Part shown: positions 23,921-36,423 of the stretch, in pieces
Position numbering within the stretch: the stretch's first letter is position 1
Layout: every line of letters begins with the position of its first letter
NCBI GenBank assembly: GCA_033439255.1
Contig: CM065884.1
Span: 2,108,001-2,172,000 of the forward strand
DNA: 64,000 bases
Reading direction: 5' to 3'
Source of the DNA: Hericium rajendrae
Taxonomy: Eukaryota; Basidiomycota; Agaricomycetes; Russulales; Hericiaceae
Program-made: the position numbers and the translations under genes
Notes under the pieces: model-generated
The model's input: only the letters and a program-made list of their open reading frames with translations
Told to the model about the DNA's origin: nothing
The model's database searches: none

Positions 23921-26373
23921 ATGTCCGCCGAACCTGAAAGCTTTGGCTTCCAAGCTGAGATCAGCCAGTTGCTTGACCTGATCATCAGTATGTGTTGTGG
24001 TTATATGTATAAAGGCGAAGCTGACCTCCGATTGTAGACACCTTCTACTCCAACAAGGAGATCTTCCTTCGTGAATTGATCTCTAACGGATCCGATGCCC
24101 TCGACAAGATCCGTTATGCCTCCCTCACTGATCCCTCCGTCCTCGATACGGAGAGGGATCTGTACATCCGCATCACTCCCGATAAGGAGAACAAAATCCT
24201 GACCATCCGCGACACTGGTATCGGTATGACCAAGGCCGACATGGTCAACAACCTCGGTACCATCGCGAAGTCCGGCACCAAGGTGTGTGGCCCGTCTTTG
24301 TTTTCGCGTATAGCGATTTTCTAAACGCGTTTTCGTGTTTATAGGGCTTCATGGAGGCGCTGAGCTCTGGTGCCGACATCTCCATGATCGGTCAATTCGG
24401 TGTCGGTTTCTACTCCGCATACCTCGTGGCCGAGCGAGTACAGGTCATCTCCAAGCACAACGACGACGAGCAGTACATTTGGGAGTCTGCGGCTGGTGGA
24501 ACGTTCACTATCACCCCCGACACTGTCAACCCTCCTCTCGGCCGTGGTACCGAGATCCGTCTCTACCTCAAGGAGGACCAGACTGAGTACCTCGAGGAGA
24601 AGCGCATCAAGGACATCGTGAAGAAGCACTCTGAGTTCATCTCGTACCCAATCCAGCTCGTCGTCACCAAGGAGATCGAGAAGGTGAGTTAGCTATTGTC
24701 GTCCTGTGGTTCTGATTTCTAATCTGTTGTTTATAGGAGGTCGAAGACGAGGAGGAGGCCAAGGAGGAGGAGGAAGACAAGGAGAAGCCCAAGATCGAGG
24801 AGGTCGATGAGGAGGAAGAGAAGAAGGAGAAGAAGACTAAGAAGGTCAAGGAGCAGACCACCGTCAACGAGGAGCTCAACAAGACTAAGCCCATCTGGAC
24901 GCGCAATCCTCAGGAGATCACCCAGGAGGAGTACGCCGCCTTCTACAAGAGCTTGACCAACGACTGGGAAGAGCACTTGGCTGTCAAGCACTTCTCCGTT
25001 GAGGGTCAGCTCGAGTTCAAGGCTATCCTCTACATCCCCAAACGGTTCGTGATGTGTCTGCACTTATCGCTAATGTGACTGACGCATGTCTCTTATAGCG
25101 CTCCCTTCGACCTCTTCGAGACCAAGAAGAAGCGCAACAACATCAAGCTCTACGTCCGCCGTGTCTTCATCATGGATGACTGCGAGGACCTCATCCCCGA
25201 GTACTTGAATTTCGTCAAGGGTATCGTCGACTCTGAGGACTTGCCTCTCAACATCTCGCGTGAGACCCTCCAGCAGAACAAGATCCTCAAGGTCATCCGC
25301 AAGCACATTGTCAAGAAGTGCATGGACATGTTCTCCGAGATCGCCGAGGACAAAGACAACTTCAGCAAGTTCTACGAGGCTTTCGGCAAGAACATCAAGC
25401 TTGGTATCCACGAGGACGCCCAGAACCGCAGCAAGCTTGCTGAGTTCCTGCGTTACTACTCGACCAAGTCCACCGATGAGCCCATCTCCCTCAAGGGTGA
25501 GTATCTTTAAGCAGTTTTTTCGGTTTTGATTCAATTCACTCACAACAATTTTGTGCAGACTACATCACTCGTATGCCCGAGGTCCAAAGTCGATTTACTA
25601 CCTGACTGGCGAGTCCCTCACCGCTGTCAAGGACTCACCCTTCCTTGAGGTCCTCAAGAAGAAGGGCTTCGAGGTCCTGCTCCTTGTCGACCCCATTGAC
25701 GAGTACGCCATGACTCAGCTCAAGGAGTTCGATGGCCACAAGCTTGTCTCTGTGTCCAAGGAGGGTCTCGAGCTCGAGGAGACCGATGAGGAGAAGCAGG
25801 CACGTGAGGAGGAGGCCAAGCAGTTCGAGGACCTGTGCAAGGTCATCAAGGATGCGCTCGGTGAGAAGGTCGAGAAGGTCGTCGTCTCGAACCGTATTGC
25901 CGACTCGCCTTGCGTGCTCGTTACTGGCCAGTTTGGCTGGTCTTCGAACATGGTTAGTCTTCATCGTTACTTTCGAGTTAGCAAGAGTCGTTGATTGATT
26001 CTACTTTCAACAGGAGCGTATCATGAAGGCGCAGGCTCTCCGTGACTCCTCCATGTCGTCGTACATGGCTTCCAAGAAGACCCTTGAGCTTAACCCCGGC
26101 CACCCCATCATCAAGGAGCTCAGGCGCAAGGTTGCCGAGGACAAGGCTGACAAGTCTGTCCGCGATCTCACCTACCTCCTGTACGAGACCGCGCTGCTCA
26201 CCTCCGGCTTCTCGTTGGAGGAGCCCACGTCCTTCGCCAAGCGCATCCACCGCATGATTTCGCTCGGCCTTGACGTCGACGAGGAGGAGGAGCCCGCTGC
26301 AATCTCGACGTCCGAGGAGGCGCCCCCGCCGCTCGAGGGTGCATCGACTTCGGCTATGGAGGAGATCGACTAA
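23921..26373 (+). CDS. HSP90: Cytosolic HSP90 chaperone
   Basis: ATP-dependent dimeric chaperone of kinases and receptors. Exon 1 (23921-23987) reads [20 protein letters not shown]; exon 2 (from 24038) continues [23 protein letters not shown]-site motifs are [11 protein letters not shown] and [16 protein letters not shown] Glu/Lys-rich charged linker lies at about 24737-24870. The middle domain has [16 protein letters not shown] and [12 protein letters not shown]. The C-terminus ends SAMEEID, where most family members have MEEVD, the TPR co-chaperone docking tail. A 5'-UTR intron is likely, its acceptor just before the ATG. Near 25585 the frame shifts by one base (MPEVQ, then [13 protein letters not shown]), most likely an assembly error in an otherwise perfect gene. 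Confidence 0.98.
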
Positions 26374-27141
26374 ATACCCGCATACCAGCAGGTTGGTTTG
26401 AGTCTTCAGTCCAGTTTGGTTTCATTTGTTGTCATACATAATCACGATTCCCTTATCCTCCGCTTTGCTGCATCTTATATCTACCCTACAGCATATCCGT
26501 GTATCGTCGTCGGCAGCCATCAATCGAAAGAAATGAATTCTTTGTACTATCTTGCGTTGGGTTTCGTACCCACATCGAATCAGGCGTGACTTTGAACGGC
26601 CGAGAATACCTCAGCTATCGTAGTCATCGAACGATACCTATGGATTGATCAGGCTATATGACCATATCCGAGATATCGTTCTCGGAACGATAGCTAGCTA
26701 CCGATGCAGTATAAAAGCCATTCAAGTGCCAGCTTCTACGTAAGATGCGGGAAGGCCCAATTGCCCCGTCTATAATCCCATAAATCATCGTATAATAATC
26801 AAAACTCTACAGACATCCCAGAGCTTTCATCTGCCCGTGATGAATCGTAATTGTCGTATACATTTACTTATCTTCTCGTCAAGGTCCGTCCAGCTCGTCC
26901 AAGTCCACGCAGCTCTCCATGCGAGCACGCGCATCAACCTCGCACCAACTCGCTCAACCAACCCACTCTGCACAATCTATCGATCATGATTGTGGATTCC
27001 GGCTTCGCTGTCCTGCTCGAAACCGCTGTTGACCGTGTGCCACGACTCCGCAGAGCTGTTGTCCGACGACAGATACAGCCCCGCCGACAACCGCCTCGAC
27101 GTCTCGGACTCTCTCCTTCGAGACGGACGACGGCTCGCGGA
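26374..27141. other. HSP90 3' flank and intergenic sequence
   Basis: 3'-UTR-like sequence, then about 500 bases with no convincing gene. Open frames after 26850 overlap the antisense C-terminal region of the downstream membrane-protein gene and are not supported. Confidence 0.45.
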
Positions 27142-27832
27142 TCAGCCAGGGGCGAGGAGAGGTAAGTCCGTGCAGCAGGGCTTCTGTGGAACGCTGCGCC
27201 CGGCGGGAGAGGATACACCGAGCGCAGCCGGGACGAGGGCAGCGAGGTCGCAGATTGCGCGCGTGCGTACCCGAAGGGCGTCGTGATCAGGCCGTCGTAA
27301 GAGAAGCTGCGCGCCGGCACTCCTGCTCGCAGGAAGGGACACGGCCGATCTCGATTTCTCGCTCGGTGCTGCGGACGGCGGCGCGAACTTGACCTTGCGC
27401 GAGGGCGCGTCGGCCTTTGCGGAGGGGCTGGTACTGCGCGGGGCGCGAAGGCAGCGAGAGGCTCGAGGACGCGTTGCGCCGGGTGTTTCTCCCTGACCTG
27501 GAGGAGGGCGCGCTGATGCGCATCTGGTTGAACTTCCGAGCAGATGATGAAAGGAACGGGAAGGTTACCTGTCGCGATCGCTCTTTTTCTGCGCTGCGCT
27601 TGATGCAGCGTCCCCACCACGTCCAGCCTATTACTGCTGCGAGAGCAAGAACGACGCCGCCTACTGCTCCGCCAATGATTGGAGCAAGCGGCACTGGAGC
27701 ACTAGCTGTTGGTGTGGTGCTCGCCGAAGGACCAGATCCGGAGGCCCATACGGTCTGGGTGACGACAACGACACGATCGGGGAACGTAGACAGAGAGACA
27801 TGCAGGGTTGCGCTCGGAAGGGACGTGATCAT
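27142..27832 (-). CDS. Probable single-pass membrane protein, unidentified
   Basis: From the ATG at 27832 the protein reads MITSLPSATLHVSLSTFPDR, then a Ser/Thr/Pro-rich ectodomain (ASTTPTASAPVPLAPI). A clear transmembrane helix follows, IIGGAVGGVVLALAAVIGW, with a positively charged stop-transfer GRCIKRSAEKERSR. The glycine-rich helix resembles fungal Mid2/glycophorin-like surface sensors, but that is resemblance only. Downstream an intron probably begins near the RQV codons. The cytoplasmic tail could be the Lys/Ser-rich KADAPSRKVKFAPP frame that stops near 27142. A signal peptide is not seen, so an upstream first exon is likely missing. Exact ends are uncertain. Confidence 0.45.
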
Positions 27833-29641
27833 GGCCTGCGGCGGCGTGGATGTCGACGAGACAGTTCAGACACAAAGAAGATTCGAACATCGCGCAATCT
27901 TCACTGGGGACGGGGGCCAAGAAATTAAAAATGCTGGCCAATCGCAGGTAATAGACACGGTTGATGTGCAGCGTGTATAATGCGCTAAAATGACCCTGGG
28001 AGATCCCGTTGACAGCGCGTGGGGCGTCCATGCGATGGTCGTGAGACATGTGTGTGTCTGCTGTTTGGGGACTGCTTTAGGGACTCACATGGTCAGAAGA
28101 AGCCTGCGTGGTGCCTCGTGGTGGACTTCCCGACGCTGCAGAGGACGATTTTAAGGGCACTCCGGTCCGAGCTCTTGAAGATCTGGAATTCCTGCCAAAC
28201 CCAGCCTGCCGCGACAAAACGTCGAGCCTAACATTGGAACAACACAGCGTGTAGTCCGTCCAGAGTGGAGAACGTGCGTTTCGGCGATGTTAGTAGGTTG
28301 ACTGAGAGGCTGCTGGCTGGAGCACGAGGCCTGTCTCTTGCTGTGTGCCAAAATAGAATGAAGAAAGTCGAGGTCTAATGGTGTTCTTGAAGAAATGGAG
28401 AGCGTGACCCAGAGTCAAGTCCAGGTGAGTTCACAGACTCGGTTCAAGCTCGGGTGTCGCTCAACAAGAACAATTTCAAACGACGCGGAGGCGCGCTAGA
28501 ATCCCCTTCCCGATCAGTGTTGCCTACGGCTCTCATTGTTTTCCTCAGCCTGCTTTCCACCTGTAGTGACGTAGGGGGACTCTCATTGAACCACTCGCGT
28601 AATGCCAGCACACAACTGAAGAAGATATTGCAAACCTCACGTCCAACGTCGGAGTGGTATTTGAGCACCGCGGCAGTGTAGGAAGGGTGAGTTTCTTCCG
28701 AATCCCGATGAACACGCCCTAAATGTACCCTGATATTCATGCTTCGTCGTGCTTTACAGATCAACGGTTTATTTAGTGCTGTCTGTCTTGCTGCGTTGTA
28801 AACATCTCATTTCACGACCCTATGATACGATTACTACATTAATCAGTGATGATGCGGCCCAGCCATCGAGCGCTGTCCATGCCGCGTGCTGGTGTCCTCG
28901 TCTGTTGTTCAGGTGAGCGGTCCACCACGCCGTCGAGAATATAGGCTGTAGGAATGTCGGATCACATGGCAGGCGTTCCCCATATTCTCTCCGCAGATTT
29001 CTATCAGCTGGCCCCTCCTTAAGGTTGTAACAACCATGAACATCCCAAAAAGGGCCAATGAAGCGTTCTCCCTCGATAGCCTACAAGATTCATTGATGGG
29101 CCGCCGATATTTGTGGAGCATGGGTATTTCTCGGACGCATGGAATTTCGGCATGGGTTCGTCTCAGAAACACTTCCTACAGTGCGTTTCCCCCAGGCGGA
29201 CTCTTTTCGGTTCAATCGCACGACAAGAGCCGTTTCCTATTTTTTTTTAGAACATAGCCTGATCCCTGCCCTCCACTGAACGACGGCGCTGAGATGCTGT
29301 TCACTTCTATTTCTCTCGCGATGCAGCGAATAAGTCCCGGTTTCGGACTAACACTGGCAAATTCTGGAAACGACTGCCTCTACGCATCTCAAGTCGGCGG
29401 ACACTAGTACGGGAGACACTAGTGAACTGCTTCCTGGCCAGCTCAAAGCCGAATTATTTTCCGTCTCTCTGGTATATAATCTGTGTTGGGATGGCCTCTG
29501 CTCTCCATCAGTCCAACGACAGCTCTGCGGTGGTCTGATTCTCCTACGCAAACTCTCAAAACTTGTCTTCCACGGACAACGCTTGTACGGTTTTCGCGAA
29601 GTCCTCCAATGATTTTTCTGATCATCTGGCTGCAGTATACC
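27833..29641. other. Upstream region of the GH7 gene, no assignable gene
   Basis: About 1.8 kb with only short open frames, none giving a recognisable protein. The part next to 29641 is the promoter of the cellobiohydrolase. Confidence 0.5.
29473..29480 (+). promoter_or_regulatory. TATA box of the GH7 gene
   Basis: TATATAAT lies about 165 bp upstream of the GH7 start codon, a usual setting for strongly inducible fungal cellulase genes. Confidence 0.55.
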
Positions 29642-31358
29642 ATGTTTTCCACGGCTGCTCTCACAGCACTCGCTGCGGCCGCCATTGCCCGCGCCCAGCA
29701 GGTCGGCACTCAGACCCCTGAGGTCCACCCCACTTTGTCCTGGGAGACCTGCAGTGCCGATGGCAGCTGCACTACCAACGCCGGTAGTGTGGTGCTCGAC
29801 GCCAACTGGCGCTGGTTGCACACGACTGAGTGAGGACTCCTTCATTCTCTTGTACCGTCCATGCACTCAAACGCACTCGCAGTGGTTACACCAACTGCTA
29901 CACCGGCAACACCTGGGACACCTCCCTCTGCCCCGACCCTACGACCTGCGCCACAAACTGCGCGCTCGACGGTGCCGACTACGAGGGCACGTACGGTATC
30001 ACCTCCTCCGGCAACTCGCTCAAGCTCAACTTCGTCACCAATGGCGCGAACACGAACATCGGCTCGCGTGTTTACCTCATGGCCAGCAACACCGAGTACG
30101 AGATCTTCAAGCTCCTGAACCAGGAGTTCACCTTCGATGTCGACGTCTCCAACCTCGGCTGCGGTCTCAACGGCGCGCTCTACTTCTCGGAGATGTCTGC
30201 CGACGGTGGTATGTCCGAGTACCCTACCAACAAAGCCGGTGCCCAGTACGGCACGGGATACTGCGATTCGCAGTGTCCCCGTGACCTCAAGTTCATTAAC
30301 GGTCTCGTAAGTCTCTGTTTACCCATCTCATCTTTAATGTTGCTCAACCTCTTCATCTACAGGCCAATGTTGGCAACTGGACCGGAGATTCCAACAGCGC
30401 CAACTCCGGCACTGGCGAATACGGCTCGTGCTGCAGCGAGATGGATGTCTGGGAGGCCAACTCCGTCTCCGCGGCATTCACCCCGCATCCCTGCTCCGTC
30501 ACCGGCCAGACCGAGTGCTCGGGCGACCAGTGCGGTGCCACCTCCAGGTACTCCGGTGTCTGCGACCCCGACGGTTGCGACTTCAACTCGTTCCGCATGG
30601 GCGACACCTCCTTCTACGGTGAAGGCTTGACTGTCGACACCAGCAAGCCCTTCACGGTCGTCACGCAGTTCCTGACGAGCGACAACACGACCACCGGCAC
30701 GCTCTCCGAGATCCGCCGCATCTACGTCCAGGACGGCGTCGTCATCCAGAACAGCAACACGAACATCGCCGGCGTCGATACCACCAACTCGATCACCGAG
30801 GACTTCTGCACGCAGCAGAAGACCGCGTTCGGCGACACCAACGACTTCGAGACCCACGGCGGCCTCCCGACCATGGGCGAGTCCTTCGGCCGCGGCGTCG
30901 TGCTCGTCCTGAGTGTGTGGGACGACTACGCCGCGAACATGCTCTGGCTCGACAGCGACTACCCCACGGACGCGCCCGCGACCAACCCCGGTGTCGCCCG
31001 CGGCACCTGTGCGACCACCTCCGGTGTGCCCGCGGACGTCGAGTCCACGGAGGCCAGCGACAGCGTCACGTTCTCGAACATCCGCTTCGGCCCCATCGGC
31101 TCGACCTTCAGCGGCAGCGGCACCGGTTCTGCCCCCACCGGCCCCGCGTCCCCCCGGCCTCCCCCAGCTCCACCGCGTCTGCCCCCACTGCTACGCAGAC
31201 CAAGTACGGTCAATGGTGAGTCTCTCGCGCAGCACCTCGCGGAACTTTTGGTGCTAACGCACTTCTGCAGCGGCGGCCAGGGATACACTGGGCCGACGAC
31301 GTGCACCAGCGGCTCCACGTGCACGGAGTCGAGCCAGTACTACAGTCAGTGCCTCTAG
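29642..31358 (+). CDS. cbh1: GH7 cellobiohydrolase with C-terminal CBM1
   Basis: Secreted exo-cellulase that releases cellobiose from the reducing end of cellulose. The signal peptide [18 protein letters not shown] precedes the mature start [19 protein letters not shown]. The catalytic motif [15 protein letters not shown] carries the Glu-x-Asp-x-x-Glu triad of GH7. Cysteines match the family pattern. Three introns are seen: near 29830-29880, 30307-30361 and 31214-31270; the last lies inside the CBM1. The CBM1 reads [15 protein letters not shown] ... SQYYSQCL, stop 31356-31358. In the Pro/Ser linker (about 31148-31166), runs of C separate two frames: TGPASP, then [21 protein letters not shown] homopolymer miscount is the simple reading. 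The gene points to a cellulose-degrading lifestyle. Confidence 0.97.
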
Positions 31359-32623
31359 ATGTGGGTTGTAGGGTCTCGCACATAAAGTTTCTGTCAGCAT
31401 TGCGGTCATGATATGATTGGTGTCCAGGTTGACTGGTTGTAAAATACGTAGATCGCATGCGTTATGAAAGTCTTTGATTTGCTATCTGCCTGTCGCGGCC
31501 TGGGCAGACAGACGTCGCGCCCACCATGCCTTTGCATATTGGACTGCCAATGACAACGGCTTCCATGTGATCTCCGTCGCATGTATGCACTGCTTGGAAC
31601 ATGGGCAGCTCGGTGGACAGTTGTTGCGTTTACCACGCGTTTGCACATTGGGTTGCCAGTTGCAACAACTTCCAGTTGGTCTCGGTCGTTTGGACCTGCG
31701 TGCATCACTATACACTATGGTAACCATAGGACAAGGATCCCGTTCCTCGGCACCGTACGTACATCTAGGCGCCGGCGACGCGAACTGCCGATCTGCACTT
31801 TTTCAAAAAGTTGAACATTCAATGGTATTCGGCGTACGTTCCCAATACGTTCCCCATGAATATTCTCGCATTTACAGACACGCTGAACATTCCTAGGCCT
31901 ACGTATCTGACCTGTTTAGGTGAACTTGCGCGTACGATGGAAGGCCACACCGCTCGCTGTCGCGTCACCATGGACATACGGACTGAGCATGACTCACGCG
32001 TCCTTGTACCCACGCAAGACGGTCGACCGCGCATTGTATCCTGAATGGATATACCAGCGCGCCTACTGTCAGGGAGATGCCAGAGTGATGAGAGGGCCTA
32101 TTCGACTGCCAAGAAGGGACATGCTATTGTCTGCGGAGAACAAAGACAATGGTTGCGAAATTCGGTGAGTGACGCGAGCTAGGACAATGGCTGGGATGAA
32201 GCGGGCGCGAGGTTCCGAGGGAGGAGCCGAAGAGGTAGGCACGGTGCTGCTCACTGTTGACGCGGGGAAGGACTGACGGGGATCGCTTGCAGACCAACGG
32301 GGACTTCCATGGAGGGAGCCGTGACACGTTTCTTAGCGATGGGAGGGGTGGCAGATCTGATGTCGATGGGAGAAAGGATGGGCGGGTAGAGGCGGCGGTG
32401 GGTGGTCGGGGGAGCCCGGTTAGTCAGCACCGGAAGGGGCGAGGTGAGGAAGGACGCTTAGCCCTTCATCCCTCTCCTTTCCATTGTTCTCTCTTTCTGT
32501 ACCATTCCATCTACAATACGACATCTCTCCCTTTCCATAAAGCCAACCCACTGTTCTCATCTCTCATTGTATCTCTAGCCCCAACTCTCATCCACAATCC
32601 ACATCCAACCATCCCCACCCACA
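31359..32623. other. Non-coding interval with a degenerate direct duplication
   Basis: No gene is seen. Around 31521-31595 and again at 31630-31705 a roughly 70-bp stretch recurs imperfectly (TTTGCATATTGG versus TTTGCACATTGG, offset about 109 bp). The last 150 bases are a pyrimidine-rich leader for the next gene. Confidence 0.45.
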
Positions 32624-33410
32624 ATGGCTCCCATTGTCGCTCCCCAGCCCCGTCGCCCACGACCGTCGACTGCCATGGTCTCCCACCAAGAGCCTCGCGT
32701 CATATTCTCTGATCTCGCCGATGATCCCTTTATTGTACGTTGTTTCTGCGCCTCGACCATTATCGCCGACCCTCATGCCTTTCACAGTGTACCGATCCCA
32801 AGGAGAACAATAATTCAGACGTACTCCCTCGTCTTATGTCCCCTATTCGTATCCACAGCCGCGTCAAGTGTCATGTAGTGCGTCCTCCTCTCACTGTCTG
32901 CGTTCATCGCGTCTGATCAGTTATCGCTAGATGTCCCAATCTCCAACACCTTGTAGCTCTACCAAGCGGCCCTCGAGCCTCTTCCCGTCTGATTCTCTTC
33001 GTCCCCTTCGTCGTCACCGCCATGTCTCCCGAAACGACTGCCCCATCCCTGCTCCGACCATATCTGTTTTCGACGACCTGCCGTGGACATCGGCCCTCCT
33101 CCAGCCGCCTGTCGACATAAGCGCCTACGACATCGCCGACCTCTCACAGCTTTCTGTCGAGCATGCACGCATCACCGAGGGTCCTGGTCCCATCCGCCGC
33201 CGCCGGACATCTATCCGATCTTCGTTCCCCCGTTCCCACAGCCGTTCACGCTCTCCACAGCGCTGCCAGACGCCCCCTTCATTGACAAGCGCTCGAGAAG
33301 TCACACATCTCATGGAACCGCTCACGCCGCCACCACGCTTTCATCCCCCATCACAGGTCCGCTTTTGGAACTTGATGCCCGTAATGACGCCCACGCCTGG
33401 GGCACCTTGA
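32624..33410 (+). CDS. Hypothetical Ser/Pro/Arg-rich protein
   Basis: Exon 1 starts MAPIVAPQPRRPRPSTAMVS and includes EPRVIFSDLADDPFI. A GT-AG intron (32734-32788) leads to CTDPKENNNSDVLPRLMSPI, and a second (about 32880-32931) to a longer exon from MSQSPTPCSSTKRPSS through SVFDDLPWTSALLQPP and a basic RRRRTSIRSSFPRSHSRSRS stretch, ending at 33410. Composition suggests a disordered, perhaps nuclear protein. I do not recognise it. The pyrimidine-rich leader before the ATG and the phase-consistent introns favour a real gene. Confidence 0.5.
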
Positions 33411-34406
33411 GGGTACGGCGTGGCTGCTGGCTCGGAATCATGCTCGGCCATCGACGTTGATACCATATCATACATCACGTCCATCTACTTCCCATCTTCA
33501 CCGACACACGTCCCGCCATCCATCACCTCGTTTCATATCCATCGCCCCATCGCATTCGCCCTGCCTCACCCCCGCCTCACCCATCTCATGGATCATCCAG
33601 TATTATAATCCATCAATCTGCACCATATGATCGCATCGCAAGCTGTTATCTCCGCATCTGCATCTGCTCGCTCCCGGCTTCCATCTCATGATCTTTTTAT
33701 CTAACATGTCATCAATGAACTTTCGCGCTGTACCCGCACGTATTTACTGTGTTTGCTTTCCGTTCACGTTCCGCTATCTATGTTTTGCTGCCCACATTAA
33801 TTTACCTTCCGCCCGTCCACGACGCGCCATGCAACCTGGCGTTGTTGTCTCCATGAATATTCTCCTTCCCGTATATCTCATGCTGGTTCCAACTATATAA
33901 TGAGCCTATCTTCATGCCGTAGCTACTCTGCCTACTCTGTTCTATCTTTGTTGTTCCTTCTCACTTACGCCTGTCTCATCCATTCAGCACGTCATCGTCG
34001 CTGCTTCGTTTTGCATTCATATGTACGTCTTTGTATGCGCGTCACGCCAGATCGTCGAAATGTCCATGTCTATCTCCACCAGTCATTATTTATCAATAAT
34101 GCGCCGCCGTGTCGCTTAAGCTTTGCCTACCATCTATTTGACTTCCATGGTCTTGTCATACTAAGAAGGCGATTCCATTTGTCCACGAGACGGATGAACA
34201 CTGGGGTGACTGTAAATCATTCATAGATCAAGTCCGCTTCATTTGAGGCTAAGTTAGAAGACAGGATCTGCATGTAGGATCTGCATATAAACCAAGCGAC
34301 TGGCAAGCGAGCAAAAAGAGCCGCTATTCGGGTACCATCAGGCAGAATGCCAGTGGTCGACGTTCAGCATGTGGGTAGAAATTTAAGTTGTTTATTGGAA
34401 GGAGAT
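33411..34406. other. Non-coding interval
   Basis: T/C-rich sequence following the hypothetical gene. I see no gene or repeat of note. Confidence 0.45.
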
Positions 34407-34479
34407 CTGCCCTAGTGAGGCTCGAACTCACGACCTGGATGCACAATCGGACGCTGTAAAGCAACTCAGCCATAGGTCA
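34407..34479 (-). tRNA. tRNA-like sequence, possibly a pseudo-tRNA
   Basis: On the minus strand it has a perfect D arm (GCTG...CAGC) and a perfect T arm (GTGAG-TTCGAGC-CTCAC). Most of the acceptor stem pairs (TGACCTA with TAGGGCA, one mismatch). The anticodon stem (TCCGA against TCCAG) does not pair well, so isotype is unclear; the loop would read GTG. It is strongly similar to the tRNA-Asn 1.9 kb away, suggesting a decayed or diverged copy. Confidence 0.5.
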
Positions 34480-34822
34480 GACATTTTTGCTTTCACACGC
34501 TCTATGACGCCCAAAGCTCGAGAGTGCGTCATGGGAATAACTCGCCTGCAATTGCGACTTCGTTGAATCATTCGAGTACTACTGGCTCCTACCATCTGGA
34601 AGGCACGTCTTGCCATCCAATATCGACCAAGGTAGGTGATGTTTACATCTTAATGGATGGACCTATTGGGACTGATGTTTCTCATTTTCAGGAACCCTGC
34701 TACCCAGCAGTCCTTTACCCTTAACTACTGCTGCATAGACTGTAGTCACGAGGACTAGGTATGATGCCCACGAGGCCTTGGTTTGCAGCTAACCTCTGAC
34801 GAATCTTTAACTTTCTGTAGCC

Positions 34823-36171
34823 ATGGCCAACCGCGTTATCAATTTCGGTGCAGGTCCCTCAGCCCTGCCGACCTCGGTGCTCGAGCGCGCCGCTGAGGGG
34901 CTCATGGACTTTGAAGGTACCGGAATCGGCATCGCGGAGATTTCGCATCGCTCGAAAGAGTTCACGACCTTCATTTCCAACCTTGAGTCCTTGATCCGCA
35001 CGCAGCTCGACGTCCCGCCCACCCACTCCATCCTATTCACCCAAGGCGGCGGCTCCGCGCAGTTCTCCGCCATCGTGCTCAACCTGCTCGCGCGCCACCG
35101 CCTGCTCCATCCCCGTCTCGCAGATGAAGACCGCGTCATGGACTACGTCGTCACGGGCTCCTGGAGCAAAAAGGCGATGCAGGAGGCCGTGCGCCTGGGC
35201 GGCGCGCGCGTGCACGTCGCCGTCGACTCGCGGAAATACTCCGTCGACGGCAAGTCGTTCGACAACATCCCGCCGCACAGCGAGTACGCGTTCTGCGCGG
35301 ACCCCGCGCTGATCTATTACTGCGAGAACGAGACCGTCGACGGCGTCGAGTTCTCGCACGTCGACGCGGCGCCGACGTCGTTCCCGTTCCACCTGCTCAA
35401 GAAAGGGGCGCTGCACCCGCTCGTCGCGGACTACTCCTCGTCGTTCATGTGCCGGCCGATCCCGCACCTCGCGGACCACGCCGTCATCTTCGCGGGCGCG
35501 CAGAAGAACATCGGGCCTGCGGGCCTGACGATCCTCATCGTGCGGCAGGACTGCATCGTCGACGTGGACGCCGCGGCGCAGCTCGGTGCCGCGCCGGTGC
35601 CGCTGACGATGGCGTACAAGACGCTCTACGACAGCAAGAGCCTGTACAATACGCCCTCCGTGCTGCCGGTGTACATGTCCGGCCTCGTGCTGCAGCGCAT
35701 GGCGGACCTCGGCGGGCTCCCGTACTTCGAGGAGATGAACAGGCGCAAGGCGGAGAAGGTGTATGCTGCGCTGCGGCGCGGCGAGGAGCAGGGCGTCTTG
35801 CGCAGGAAGGTGCAGGAGAACTCGGGGAGCTGGATGAATGTCGTTTTCGGCGTTATCGGAGAAGGTGCGGAGCGGCGTTTCCTGGAGGGTGCAGAAAAGG
35901 AGGGCATGAAGGGCTTGAAAGGCCATCGGTGCGTGTCACCCTCATCTCTTGGGCTCATTTTTGTTAATGCGTCCTGTCTCCCGCCATAGATCTGTCGGTG
36001 GTATGTGCTGCTTGTTGTAGTTTGGGATCGAATGTTGATCTTGTCTACACAGGTATCCGTGTGTCCTTGTATAATGCCATCACGGAGGAAGACGTGGACA
36101 AACTTGTGTCGTATGTCGATCGCTTCCTGGCGGAGGAAGGGAAGAACAAACTACCAGAAGTCGAGAATTGA
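34823..36171 (+). CDS. SER1: Phosphoserine aminotransferase
   Basis: PLP enzyme of serine synthesis converting 3-phosphohydroxypyruvate to phosphoserine. The ATG at 34823 gives MANRVINFGAGPSALPTSVL, the standard start. GTGIGIAEISHRSKEF follows, then FTQGGGSAQFSAIVLNL. The PLP lysine lies in IFAGAQKNIGPAGLT. Later motifs are MAYKTLYDSKSLYNTPSVLP and NSGSWMNVVF. Two short introns near the end join KGHR, SVG and GIRVSLYNAITEEDVDKL, with stop 36169-36171. About 410 residues, normal for the family. Long exon 1 is very GC-rich. Intact. Confidence 0.97.
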
Positions 36172-36331
36172 CGGAAGGTCCTCTGGTCTGTTTATCGTTG
36201 TTCGATTTGAATGGAGGACTGGGACTGGGACATTATGTGTAGCACCTTTTGTGTAAAGAGACTAATGTAAAGAGACTAAGAAATGGAAGGATTTATAGTA
36301 CTTGTATTGAACAATTTAACAACATAATGTG

Positions 36332-36423
36332 TGCCCCATGGCTGAGTTGGTTACAGCGTCCGACTGTTACTCTTACGTAATCATTTAATCGGTAGGTCGA
36401 GAGTTCGAGTCTCTCTGGGGCAG
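36332..36423 (+). tRNA. tRNA-Asn(GTT) with intron
   Basis: Acceptor stem TGCCCCA pairs with TGGGGCA. D arm GCTG...CAGC and T arm GAGAG-TTCGAGT-CTCTC are perfect. The anticodon loop reads C-T-GTT-A, interrupted after position 37 by an approximately 18-base intron, then resumes A-TCGGT. The intron sits at the canonical eukaryotic position. Confidence 0.9.

Noticed and set aside
24339-25964. Long antisense Leu-rich open frames across HSP90
   Set aside because: They are the mirror of a highly biased coding gene (GAG/AAG-rich codons read as CTC/CTT).
28454-29257. Short open frames between the membrane protein and GH7 genes
   Set aside because: None exceeds about 75-106 codons with recognisable content, and no consistent introns were found.
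31521-31705. Duplication of about 70 bp as a mobile element footprint
   Set aside because: Too degenerate and lacking flanking duplications; recorded only as a weak direct repeat.
35033-35926. 297-codon antisense frame across SER1
   Set aside because: Shadow of a GC-rich exon. SER1 on the plus strand is fully supported by motifs.
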